The notes beneath the pieces were generated by a model, which saw only the letters and a list, made by a program, of their open reading frames with translations, was not told the DNA's origin and made no database searches. A stretch of 64,000 nt of DNA from Geodermatophilus pulveris (GTDB lineage Bacteria > Actinomycetota > Actinomycetes > Mycobacteriales > Geodermatophilaceae), in contig NZ_FZOO01000005.1 in assembly GCF_900188375.1 (NCBI RefSeq), positions 124,001 through 188,000 of the forward strand, written 5' to 3'. Made by a program: the position numbers and the translations under genes. Of the stretch, positions 15,567 to 23,243 are shown one piece after another; position 1 is the stretch's first letter, and each line of letters begins with the position of its first letter.

Positions 15567-17008
15567 ACGCCCCGCTGCGCCGCGTCGCGATCAGCGTGCT
15601 CGTGCTGTTCACGCTGCTCATCGTCAACGTCAACGTCATCCAGGTGGTCCGCTCCGAGGAGCTGCGCTCCGACGGCCGCAACACCCGCGTGCTGGCCGAG
15701 GAGTACGACCGCGAGCGCGGCTCGATGATCGTCGGCGGCACCGAGGTCGCCTTCTCCGTGCCGACCGACGACCGGCTGACCTACCTGCGGCAGTACGACC
15801 AGGGCCCCGTCTACGCCCCGGTCACCGGCTACTACTCCCTGGTCTACGGCAACGTTCAGATGGAGCGGGCGGCCAACGAGGTGCTCGCCGGCACCGACGA
15901 GCGGCTGTTCGTCCGGCGGCTGGCCGACCTGTTCACCGGGCGCGACCCCTCCGGCGGCGACATCGTGCTCACCCTGGACCCCGCCGTCCAGCAGACCGCG
16001 ATGGCCGGCCTGGAGGGCGTCACCGGCGCCGTCGTGGCCCTGGACCCCTCCACCGGCGCGGTGCTGGGCATGGCCAGCACGCCGACGTACGACCCGAACC
16101 TGCTGTCCAGCCACCAGCCGGCGGAGATCCGCGCCTACGCCGACCAGCTGGACGCCCAGGAGCTCGACCCGCGGCTGAACCGGGCGACCGACGCCCGGTA
16201 CTCCCCCGGGTCGATCTTCAAGGTGGTGGTGTCCGCCGCGGCGCTGGCCGGCGGCGACTACAGCCCGGACACCGTCGTCCCGGCGCCCGACGAGCTGGTC
16301 CTGCCCGGCACCCGGACGCCGCTGGAGAACTTCGGCGGCTCGGCCTGCGATCCCAGCGGCCGGCAGAGCCTGCTGGACGCCCTGACCGTCTCCTGCAACA
16401 CCGCCTTCGCCCAGCTGGGCATCGACCTCGGCGAGGACCGGGTGCGGGAGATGGCCGAGGCGTTCGGCATCACCGGCGAGGGCATGGAGATCCCCCTGGG
16501 GGTCGCGGGCAGCACCCTGGGCGAGATCGAGAACGACGCCCAGCTCGGCGTCAGCTCCATCGGCCAGCAGGACGTGCAGCTCACCCCCCTGCAGGCGGCC
16601 ATGATCGCCTCCGCGGTGGGCAACGACGGGACGCTGATGAGCCCCCACCTCGTCGAGCAGGTCCGTGCCCCGGACCTGTCGGTCATCGACCAGGCCGATC
16701 CCGACGAGTTGGGCGAGCCGGTCACCCCCGAGGTCGCCGACCAGCTGACCGAGATGATGGTCAGCGTCGTCGAGGACGGCAGCGGCCGGCGCGCGCAGAT
16801 CGACGGCGTCACCGTCGCGGGCAAGACCGGGACGGCGGAGAACGAGGGCCCCGACCACAACTGGTTCATCGGATTCGCCCCGGCCGACGACCCGCAGATC
16901 GCCGTCGCGGTCTTCGTGGCCAACGGCGGGGGCACGGGCGGCGACGTGTCGGCGCCCATCGCGCGTGAGGTCATGCAGGCCCACCTCGAGGGACAGGGCG
17001 GCTCATGA
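15563..17008 (+). CDS. pbpA: PbpA: class B penicillin-binding protein (transpeptidase)
   Basis: A 481-residue bitopic protein with an N-terminal membrane anchor (LRRVAISVLVLFTLLIVNVN), a dimerisation domain and a C-terminal transpeptidase. Active-site motifs: SxxK in SPGSIFKVV, SxN in SCNTAFAQ and KTG in GKTGTAEN. It cross-links peptidoglycan made by RodA. GTGA overlap with rodA and ATGA overlap with pknA show tight coupling. Length matches mycobacterial PbpA (491). Confidence 0.95.
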   Translation: MNAPLRRVAISVLVLFTLLIVNVNVIQVVRSEELRSDGRNTRVLAEEYDRERGSMIVGGTEVAFSVPTDDRLTYLRQYDQGPVYAPVTGYYSLVYGNVQMERAANEVLAGTDERLFVRRLADLFTGRDPSGGDIVLTLDPAVQQTAMAGLEGVTGAVVALDPSTGAVLGMASTPTYDPNLLSSHQPAEIRAYADQLDAQELDPRLNRATDARYSPGSIFKVVVSAAALAGGDYSPDTVVPAPDELVLPGTRTPLENFGGSACDPSGRQSLLDALTVSCNTAFAQLGIDLGEDRVREMAEAFGITGEGMEIPLGVAGSTLGEIENDAQLGVSSIGQQDVQLTPLQAAMIASAVGNDGTLMSPHLVEQVRAPDLSVIDQADPDELGEPVTPEVADQLTEMMVSVVEDGSGRRAQIDGVTVAGKTGTAENEGPDHNWFIGFAPADDPQIAVAVFVANGGGTGGDVSAPIAREVMQAHLEGQGGS

Positions 17009-18849
17009 CGCTGTCGACCGGGACCATGCTCTCCGGGCGCTACGAGATCACCGCACCCATCGCCACCGGCGGCATGGGCGAGGTGTGGCGGGCCCGGGAC
17101 CGCGTGCTGGACCGCGAGGTCGCCGCCAAGGTGCTGCGCAGCGAGTTCACCGGCGACCCGAGCTTCGTGGCCCGCTTCCGCAACGAGGCGCGACACACCG
17201 CGGCGCTGTCGCACCCCAACATCGCCTCGGTCTACGACTACGGCGAGACCACCGACGAGCGCGGCTCGCAGCTGGCCTTCCTGGTCATGGAGCTGGTCGA
17301 GGGCAAGCCGCTGGTGACCATCCTGCACGAGGAGGGGACGCTGCCGGTCGACTGGACGCTGCACGTCCTCGGCCAGGCCGCCGACGGGCTGTCCGCGGCC
17401 CACCACGCCGACGTCGTGCACCGCGACATCAAGCCGGGCAACCTCATCGTCCGGCCCGACGGCGTGGTGAAGCTGACCGACTTCGGCATCGCCCGGGCCC
17501 GCGACGCCACCCCGCTGACCCGCACCGGCATGGTCGTCGGCACCGCCCAGTACCTGTCCCCCGAGCAGGCGCAGGGCTTCGAGGTCACCGCTGCCTCCGA
17601 CGTCTACTCCCTGGGCGTCGTCGGCTACGAGTGCCTCACCGGCGGGCGGCCGTTCGACGGGACGTCGCAGGTCGCGGTGGCCCTGGCGCACATCAACCGG
17701 CCGCCGCCGCCGCTCCCGGCCGACGTGCCCCCGGCGGTGCGGCTGCTGATCGAGCGGGCCCTGGCCAAGGACCCCGCCGACCGGTTCCGCGACGGCGCCG
17801 CGTTCGCCGCCGCCGTCCGGTCGGTGGCCGCCGGGAACGGCCTCGCCTCCGGCCACGTCCCCGCCGTCCCCGCGGCGCCGGGGCCCGGGACGACGCCGCC
17901 CGTGCCGCTCGCCGCCGGGGCCGCCACCGCCCAGACCGAGGTGGTCGACGACCTCGCCGACTCGCGCACGCAGGTGATCGGCGCCGCCTCCGCGGGCGGT
18001 GCCGCCGGCACGCGGACGTCGGTGGGCGCCATGCCGCCGCTGCGCCGCCCCCCGGAGGACGACGGGGACCGCTACGCCCCCGCAGCTGCCCCCGCCGGCG
18101 ACGCCGGCCGCCGCCGCTCCCGGTGGCCGCTGGCGGTGGCCGGCCTGGTGCTGCTCGTGCTGCTCGGCGTCGGCGCCGCGTTCCTGCTCGGCGGTGGCGA
18201 CGAGGACCCCGCGGGCACCACCGCCGACCCCACGGCCCCGGCGCCCACCACCGCGGCCGCCCCGGCCCCCGGGACGGTGTTCGTCGACAGCAGCGCCTTC
18301 GTCGGCGACCCGGTCGACGACGTCGAGCAGCTCCTGGCCGGCCAGGGCCTGCAGGTGGTCACCGAGGAGGCCGACGCCGACGACCTGGCCACGCTGGGCC
18401 GCGCGCTCGACGAGGGCGACGTGGTCACCACCGACCCGTTCGACCAGGCCGTGGCCGAGGGCGCGACGGTCACCCTCTACTACGCGCCGGAGGACTACTC
18501 CCCCGACACCGGCGACGGGGACACCGGGACCGGCCAGGACGACGCCCCGGCGCCCGCGGACCCGACCACCGAGGCCCCGCAGCCCCGGACGTCCGCCCCC
18601 GCGCCGGCCCCGACGCCCACCCGCAGCAGCTCCGCGCCGACGACCGCGGCGACGACGACCGCCTCGACGTCCGCGCGCCCGTCGACCAGCGCGTCGGCCT
18701 CGCCCACGCAGCCCGGCAGCCCGGCGCCGACGGCGACCCCGACGACGAGCGTGCAGCGCGGCCAGCCCGCCCCGAGCCCGGCGGACGACACCGTCGCGGA
18801 GGGCCGGGCGGCCGCGCCGCAGCAGACGGGCCCGGGCGCGGACGGGTGA
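17005..18849 (+). CDS. pknA: PknA: transmembrane Ser/Thr protein kinase
   Basis: A 614-residue Hanks-type kinase. Kinase domain residues ~10-270: glycine loop ATGGMGEVWRARD, VAAKVL lysine, HRDIKPGNLI catalytic loop, DFGIARA and the TRTGMVVGTAQYLSPEQAQG activation loop with phosphorylatable Thr. A ~100-residue Ala/Pro juxtamembrane linker precedes one transmembrane helix (~374-396). Outside the cell there is a single PASTA-like module (DDVEQLLAGQGLQVVTEEAD; GDVVTTDPFDQAVAEGATV) and a long Ser/Thr/Pro-rich tail. The PASTA-like module is not in mycobacterial PknA, which has a short extracytoplasmic part. Confidence 0.93.
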   Translation: MTLSTGTMLSGRYEITAPIATGGMGEVWRARDRVLDREVAAKVLRSEFTGDPSFVARFRNEARHTAALSHPNIASVYDYGETTDERGSQLAFLVMELVEGKPLVTILHEEGTLPVDWTLHVLGQAADGLSAAHHADVVHRDIKPGNLIVRPDGVVKLTDFGIARARDATPLTRTGMVVGTAQYLSPEQAQGFEVTAASDVYSLGVVGYECLTGGRPFDGTSQVAVALAHINRPPPPLPADVPPAVRLLIERALAKDPADRFRDGAAFAAAVRSVAAGNGLASGHVPAVPAAPGPGTTPPVPLAAGAATAQTEVVDDLADSRTQVIGAASAGGAAGTRTSVGAMPPLRRPPEDDGDRYAPAAAPAGDAGRRRSRWPLAVAGLVLLVLLGVGAAFLLGGGDEDPAGTTADPTAPAPTTAAAPAPGTVFVDSSAFVGDPVDDVEQLLAGQGLQVVTEEADADDLATLGRALDEGDVVTTDPFDQAVAEGATVTLYYAPEDYSPDTGDGDTGTGQDDAPAPADPTTEAPQPRTSAPAPAPTPTRSSSAPTTAATTTASTSARPSTSASASPTQPGSPAPTATPTTSVQRGQPAPSPADDTVAEGRAAAPQQTGPGADG

Positions 18850-18892
18850 CCGGTCCCCCTCGCGCCGTCCCGGTCCGCGGGGCCGCAGCGGT

Positions 18893-18898
18893 TAGGCT
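18893..18898 (+). promoter_or_regulatory. Candidate -10 box for pknB
   Basis: TAGGCT sits 78 bp upstream of the pknB ATG in the 127-bp pknA-pknB spacer; the same TTAGGCTG string occurs upstream of crgA. No clear -35 is seen. Confidence 0.35.
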
Positions 18899-18976
18899 GC
18901 CCGCCGGCCCAACCGTCCGTTGCGGTCCGCCGAGCACCGCCCGGATGCAGGACCGCACCGCCCGAGAGGACCTCCG

Positions 18977-20902
18977 ATGACCACGCCTCCCGTGCTGGGC
19001 GAGCGCTACGAGATCGGTGGGGTGCTCGGCCGCGGCGGCATGGCCGAGGTGCACCGCGGCCGGGACCTGCGGCTGGGCCGCGAGGTGGCGGTCAAGGTGC
19101 TGCGCCAGGACCTGGCCCGGGACCCCTCCTTCCAGGTCCGGTTCCGCCGGGAGGCGCAGGCCGCGGCGTCGCTGAACCACCCGGCCATCGTCGCGGTGTA
19201 CGACACCGGCGAGGACCGCAGCTCCAGCGGCGCGACGCCCTACATCGTCATGGAGTACGTCGAGGGGGAGACCCTGCGCGACGTGCTGCGCCGCGAGGGC
19301 GTGCTCGCCCCGCAGCGGGCCATGACGCTGGCGGCCGACATCTGCAACGCCCTGGACTTCAGCCACCGCAACGGCATCGTGCACCGCGACGTGAAGCCCG
19401 GGAACGTGATGATCACGCCCGAGGGCACCGTCAAGGTCATGGACTTCGGCATCGCCCGGGCGGTGTCGGACTCCGCGGCGACCATGACCTCCACGGCCGC
19501 GGTGATCGGGACCGCCCAGTACCTCTCCCCCGAACAGGCCCGCGGCGAGAGCGTGGACGCCCGGTCCGACGTCTACTCCACCGGCTGCCTGCTCTACGAG
19601 CTGGTCACCGGGGCACCGCCGTTCACCGGCGACTCCCCCGTCTCGGTCGCCTACCAGCACGTGCGCGAGGACCCGCGGCTGCCGTCGTCGGTCAACCCGG
19701 CCATCCCGCCGGACCTCGACGCGATCCTGCTCAAGGCGCTGAGCAAGAACCCGGCCAACCGCTACCAGTCCGCCGCCGACATGCGCACCGACCTGCTGCG
19801 GGCCCTGGCCGGCCAGCGGGTCGAGGCCACGCCGGTCATGGGCGACGCGGAGAGGACCGCGATCATCGGCGCACCGCCCGGCGGGTACGGCGGGGACTGG
19901 GACGACGAGGACGGCGAGGACCGCACCCGGCGGCGCAACCGGGTCATCGCCGCCGTCGTCGCCGGCCTGCTGCTGATCGGCGGCGTGGTCGCCGTGGCCC
20001 TGCTGCTCGGCGACGGCACCGAGCCGCCGGCCGCCACCCCGCCGGTGGCCACGCAGGTCTCGGTGCCCAACGTGGTCGGCCAGGACGAGGCGACGGCCAC
20101 TGCGACCCTGCAGGGGGCGGGGCTGACCGTCGGCCAGGCGACGACCCAGGTCACCCGGGACGAGGCCCAGATCGGCACCGTGCTGGGCACCACCCCGCCC
20201 AGCGGCACGCAGGTCGACCAGGGCAGCACCGTGGCCCTGGTGCTCGGCGTCGGGCCGGACACCGTCGAGGTGCCGGCCGTCATCGGGCTGGACGCCGACC
20301 GGGCCGAGGCGACGCTGGAGAACGCCGGGTTCGAGACCGTGACCACCGAGGAGATCGACTCGGTGGCCCCCGAGGGGCAGGTCACCGGGGTCGAGCCCGG
20401 AGAGGGCCAGGCGGTCGACCCGGGCACGACCGTCACCCTGCAGGTGTCCGACGGCGACGCCCAGGTGCCCGACGTGACCGGCCAGCAGCAGGCCGCGGCC
20501 ACCCAGGCGCTGCGGGCCGCGGGCTTCACCAACGTCGTCCCCGAGGAGGTCGAGGCCGAGCAGGCCGCAGGCACCGTCGTGGCGACCGACCCGGCCGCCG
20601 GCGACCAGGCGTCGGCCGACGACGAGATCACGCTGCAGGTGTCCAGCGGCCCGGCCGAGGAGGAGACCGTCGCGGTGCCGGACGTCGCCGGCCAGACGGG
20701 CACCGCCGCGCTCGACGCGCTCGAGGGCGCCGGCTTCACCGACGTGACCGTCGTGGACGCCACCGGCGAGGAGGCCGAGCCCGCCGGGGCGACGGCGGTC
20801 CGCACGAACCCGCCGGCCGGTTCCGAGGTCACCGTGGACACCCCGATCGTGCTCACCGTCCAGGGGCCCGCGCCGACGGCGACCCCCAGCCCCACCGGCT
20901 GA
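18977..20902 (+). CDS. pknB: PknB: PASTA-domain Ser/Thr protein kinase
   Basis: A 641-residue kinase that senses muropeptides or lipid II and phosphorylates cell-wall regulators. Kinase domain residues ~8-275: GRGGMAEVHRGRD, VAVKVL, HRDVKPGNVM, DFGIARA, and an activation loop TMTSTAAVIGTAQYLSPEQA with two Thr sites. A transmembrane helix (~325-350) is followed by four PASTA repeats (starts near VPNVVG, VPAVIG, VPDVTG and VPDVAG) and a short Pro/Thr tail. ATG 18977 follows GAGAGGA. Known mycobacterial substrates include CwlM and the MviN pseudokinase; both homologues are encoded in this window. Confidence 0.96.
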   Translation: MTTPPVLGERYEIGGVLGRGGMAEVHRGRDLRLGREVAVKVLRQDLARDPSFQVRFRREAQAAASLNHPAIVAVYDTGEDRSSSGATPYIVMEYVEGETLRDVLRREGVLAPQRAMTLAADICNALDFSHRNGIVHRDVKPGNVMITPEGTVKVMDFGIARAVSDSAATMTSTAAVIGTAQYLSPEQARGESVDARSDVYSTGCLLYELVTGAPPFTGDSPVSVAYQHVREDPRLPSSVNPAIPPDLDAILLKALSKNPANRYQSAADMRTDLLRALAGQRVEATPVMGDAERTAIIGAPPGGYGGDWDDEDGEDRTRRRNRVIAAVVAGLLLIGGVVAVALLLGDGTEPPAATPPVATQVSVPNVVGQDEATATATLQGAGLTVGQATTQVTRDEAQIGTVLGTTPPSGTQVDQGSTVALVLGVGPDTVEVPAVIGLDADRAEATLENAGFETVTTEEIDSVAPEGQVTGVEPGEGQAVDPGTTVTLQVSDGDAQVPDVTGQQQAAATQALRAAGFTNVVPEEVEAEQAAGTVVATDPAAGDQASADDEITLQVSSGPAEEETVAVPDVAGQTGTAALDALEGAGFTDVTVVDATGEEAEPAGATAVRTNPPAGSEVTVDTPIVLTVQGPAPTATPSPTG

Positions 20903-20915
20903 GCGGGCCGCCCGG

Positions 20916-21566
20916 CTACGCGGTGACCGTGGTGAGCCGGGCGGCCGCCGCGCCGGCCGCCTCGACGACGGCCGGGTCGGGGGCCAGCCCGCAGGACGCC
21001 AGCCAGGTGGCCAGCATCCGGTGGCCGCCCTCGGTGAGCACCGACTCCGGGTGGAACTGCACGCCCTCGACGGGCAGCTCGCGGTGCCGCAGCGCCATGA
21101 CGACGCCCGACGGCGTCGTCCCGGTGACCTCCAGCTCGGGGGGCACGGTGTCGCGGTCCACGGCCAGGGAGTGGTAGCGGGTGGCGGTGAACGGCGACGG
21201 CAGCCCGGCCAGCACGCCGGCGCCGTCGTGCACCACCTGGCTGGTCTTGCCGTGCAGCAGCTCGGGGGCGCGCACCACCTCGGCGCCGAACGCCTCGCCG
21301 ACGGCCTGGTGGCCCAGGCACACGCCCAGGACGGGCGTGCCGGCCTCCGCGGCCGCCCGCACCATCGGCACGGTCACCCCGGCCTGGGCCGGCGTCCCCG
21401 GGCCGGGGGACAGCAGCACTCCGGCGACGTCGAGGTCGGGCAGCTCGTCGACGGTGACGGCGTCGTTGCGCCGCACGACGCAGCGCACGCCCAGCTGGCC
21501 GAGGTACTGCACCAGGTTGTAGACGAAGCTGTCGAAGTTGTCGACGACGAGGACCGGGCGGCTCAC
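20916..21566 (-). CDS. Glutamine amidotransferase: anthranilate/aminodeoxychorismate synthase component II
   Basis: A 216-residue class I glutamine amidotransferase that supplies ammonia for chorismate amination. The nucleophile Cys is in GVCLGHQAVGEAFG and the His-Glu pair in GVQFHPESVLTEGG; the start VVDNFDSFVYNLVQYLGQ is typical of TrpG/PabA. Sequence alone does not separate anthranilate from p-aminobenzoate synthesis; the orthologue next to pknB in mycobacteria is called trpG or pabA. GTG start without ribosome site; TAGACA lies 6 nt upstream, suggesting leaderless transcription. It converges on pknB with a 13-bp gap. Confidence 0.9.
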   Translation of the reverse strand: MSRPVLVVDNFDSFVYNLVQYLGQLGVRCVVRRNDAVTVDELPDLDVAGVLLSPGPGTPAQAGVTVPMVRAAAEAGTPVLGVCLGHQAVGEAFGAEVVRAPELLHGKTSQVVHDGAGVLAGLPSPFTATRYHSLAVDRDTVPPELEVTGTTPSGVVMALRHRELPVEGVQFHPESVLTEGGHRMLATWLASCGLAPDPAVVEAAGAAAARLTTVTA

Positions 21567-21572
21567 GCCCCC

Positions 21573-21578
21573 TGTCTA
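21573..21578 (-). promoter_or_regulatory. Putative -10 box, leaderless start of pabA/trpG
   Basis: On the minus strand TAGACA is followed by six bases (GGGGGC) and the GTG start at 21566. Confidence 0.45.
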
Positions 21579-21586
21579 CCAGGAGG

Positions 21587-21660
21587 AGGACCCCCCGGAA
21601 GGACGCCGTCGCCCCCGCCACTCGCAGGCTCGCGGCGGGTCCCTGCGACGCGGCCGGGGC
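21587..21660 (-). repeat. Dispersed intergenic repeat, copy D
   Basis: Between DUF881 and pabA, starting one base after the DUF881 stop. The minus strand reads GGCCCCGG, GCAGGGACCCGCCGC, GAGCCTGCGAGTGG, then a G-rich run to GTCCT, and adds a second GGGGGGTCCT. It shares order and core words with the copies at 36016 and 43814. Confidence 0.7.
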
Positions 21661-21661
21661 C

Positions 21662-22429
21662 TCAGCCCCCGGCGGCGGTCGCGTACTCCATGGCCGGCGG
21701 GGTGTCGTAGCCCGGCAGGGTGAGCTCCGCGCGCTCCTGGACGCTGAACCCCAGCCCGTAGTCCTGGACCGCCTGCTGGAACACCCGCACCTGCGGGGAG
21801 GCGGCCAGCTGCGCCCGGACGGCGTCGGCGTCGGCCACGGCGGTCACCACGAACGGCGGGGAGTACGTGCGGCCCTGCAGGAGCAGCACGTTGCCCACGC
21901 AGCGGACGGCGCTGGTGGCGATCAGCCGCTGGTCCATGATCGCCACCGCGTCGGCGCCCGCGGCCCACACGGCGTTGACGACGGCCTGCACGTCGGACTG
22001 GTGGATGACCACGTCGTCGGGCTCGGCCCCCAGCGGCAGCGAGCCGTCCGGCCGCCGCGGGGCGTCGTCCAGGGTGATCTCCACGCCGGGGCCGGTGACC
22101 GGCAGCAGACCGGCCGAGAGCAGCCCGGCGTCCCCCGCGTCGCGGGCGGCGGCCACGTCGCCGTCCCGGGCGGCCGCGGCGTCGGTGAGGGCCTGCACCC
22201 GGGTCTGCAGCGCGGTCAGCTGGTCCTGCTGCTCGGCGACGACCACCTCGCGGGCGCGGATGAGCGCGGACAGCTCGGTGGCCTCCCCGCCGCGCAGGTC
22301 GGTGCCCTGGGCGGTCTGGCTGGAGGTGGCGAACAGCAGCCCGGCGGCCAGCGCCACCACCGGCACCAGGGCGGCCCACGCCGTCCCGCCGCGGGTCAGC
22401 CGCGGGCGCAGGCTGCGGGCTGTGGCCAC
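21662..22429 (-). CDS. DUF881 family membrane protein
   Basis: A 255-residue protein with one N-terminal transmembrane helix (~15-37), a coiled-coil (VVVAEQQDQLTALQTRVQAL) and a DUF881 domain with the family pattern GPGVEITLDDAP, VIHQSDVQAVVNAVWAAGAD and ATSAVRCVGNVLLL. The function of DUF881 is unknown, but it sits beside crgA, trpG and pknB across actinobacteria, suggesting a link to division or envelope. GTG start with TAAGCT 6 nt upstream, likely leaderless. Confidence 0.9.
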   Translation of the reverse strand: MATARSLRPRLTRGGTAWAALVPVVALAAGLLFATSSQTAQGTDLRGGEATELSALIRAREVVVAEQQDQLTALQTRVQALTDAAAARDGDVAAARDAGDAGLLSAGLLPVTGPGVEITLDDAPRRPDGSLPLGAEPDDVVIHQSDVQAVVNAVWAAGADAVAIMDQRLIATSAVRCVGNVLLLQGRTYSPPFVVTAVADADAVRAQLAASPQVRVFQQAVQDYGLGFSVQERAELTLPGYDTPPAMEYATAAGG

Positions 22430-22435
22430 CCCCGC

Positions 22436-22445
22436 AGCTTAGGCT
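22436..22445. promoter_or_regulatory. Overlapping divergent -10 boxes for DUF881 and crgA
   Basis: On the minus strand TAAGCT (22436-22441) precedes the DUF881 GTG by six bases. On the plus strand TAGGCT (22440-22445) lies 51 bp before crgA. The two hexamers share two bases, so the promoters may exclude each other. Confidence 0.4.
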
Positions 22446-22496
22446 GGGCCGGTCACGGCCGGTCGCGACGGACCGGCCCCGGAGGGAGTTCGCACG

Positions 22497-22769
22497 GTGC
22501 CCAAGTCCAAGGTGCGCAAGAAGTCGGTCTACACGCCACCGGCGGGTGTCCTGCAGCCGGGCACGTCGGCCGCCCGGGTCGCCGGGCCCAGCCCGCGCTG
22601 GTACGCCCCCGTGATGGTGACCCTCATGCTGCTCGGGTTGCTGTGGATCGTGGTGTTCTACGTGGCCGGCGAGAGCATCCCGTTCATGGCGGGTCTGAAC
22701 GTGTGGAACTTCGCCATCGGCTTCGGCCTCATGGTCGCCGGCCTGGTCATGTCGATGCGCTGGCGCTAG
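22497..22769 (+). CDS. crgA: CrgA: cell-division protein
   Basis: A 90-residue protein with a basic N-terminus (MPKSKVRKKSVYTPP), then two transmembrane helices (~40-62 and ~68-88) with the conserved FYVAGESIPFMAGLNVWNF loop. CrgA coordinates the divisome (FtsZ, FtsI, FtsQ) and sporulation septation in actinobacteria. GTG start after GGAGGGA. It is divergent from DUF881, as in other actinobacteria. Confidence 0.95.
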   Translation: MPKSKVRKKSVYTPPAGVLQPGTSAARVAGPSPRWYAPVMVTLMLLGLLWIVVFYVAGESIPFMAGLNVWNFAIGFGLMVAGLVMSMRWR

Positions 22770-22788
22770 CCGGGGAGCCACGCCGCTG

Positions 22789-22818
22789 CGGCCCTCGTCC
22801 CACCAAGGACGGGGGCCG
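22789..22818 (+). terminator. Terminator of crgA
   Basis: A 12-bp stem (CGGCCCTCGTCC with GGACGGGGGCCG, one G-T pair) around CACCAA, followed by a T-containing tail (TTCGTCTGT), 20 bp after the crgA stop. Confidence 0.75.
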
Positions 22819-22849
22819 TTCGTCTGTCATCGCTCGGATACGCACAGTG

Positions 22850-23068
22850 TTGTCCACAGACGGCGCTGTGCACAGCCCGAGAGCGCTGTCCACAGGTCGA
22901 CAAGGCGCTGGACCCCCAGGGTTGTCCACGACATGTGGAGAACGGGTGTTCGACGGCGAGCCGCTGACCTGCGGCTCCACCACCACTGTGGTGGGTGGGA
23001 CGGGAAGGGCACCCCGGTAACTACAGGACTGTGAGTCCATCCCCAGTTGTGCACAGCGCTGTGGACGA
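22850..23068. promoter_or_regulatory. DnaA-box cluster in the crgA-thiolase spacer
   Basis: This 219-bp stretch of a 474-bp gene-free convergent spacer holds a perfect actinobacterial DnaA box TTGTCCACA (22850-22858) plus one-mismatch boxes CTGTCCACA (22886), TTGTCCACG (22922), TGTGGAGAA (22934, reverse), TTGTGCACA (23047) and TGTGGACGA (23060, reverse), and a TGTGCACA palindrome near 22867. No reading frame looks real here. It could be a DnaA-titrating or reactivating locus, or part of the origin; see findings. Confidence 0.7.
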
Positions 23069-23191
23069 GTCGACACGTCGCCAGCCCCGGGGCCGGGGGT
23101 CCGGTCGCCGTCCCGCCCCGGCCGTGGTAGGCCGACACGCCGTCTGACCACGGCGGACGCCGGCCTCCCCGCACCGCCGACGGGACGCCGA

Positions 23192-23221
23192 CGGCCCCCG
23201 GTCCGCTGGGACCGGGGGCCG
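23192..23221 (-). terminator. Terminator of thiolase gene
   Basis: A perfect 13-bp stem (CGGCCCCCGGTCC) with a 4-nt loop, 22 bp past the thiolase stop on the minus strand. Confidence 0.8.
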
Positions 23222-23243
23222 CGGGGTGGACCGTGGACGGGCC

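Noticed and set aside
22847-23174. Possible small genes in the crgA-thiolase spacer
   Set aside because: Translations are Arg/Pro/Ser-rich with no ribosome site; DnaA boxes and terminators explain the sequence better.
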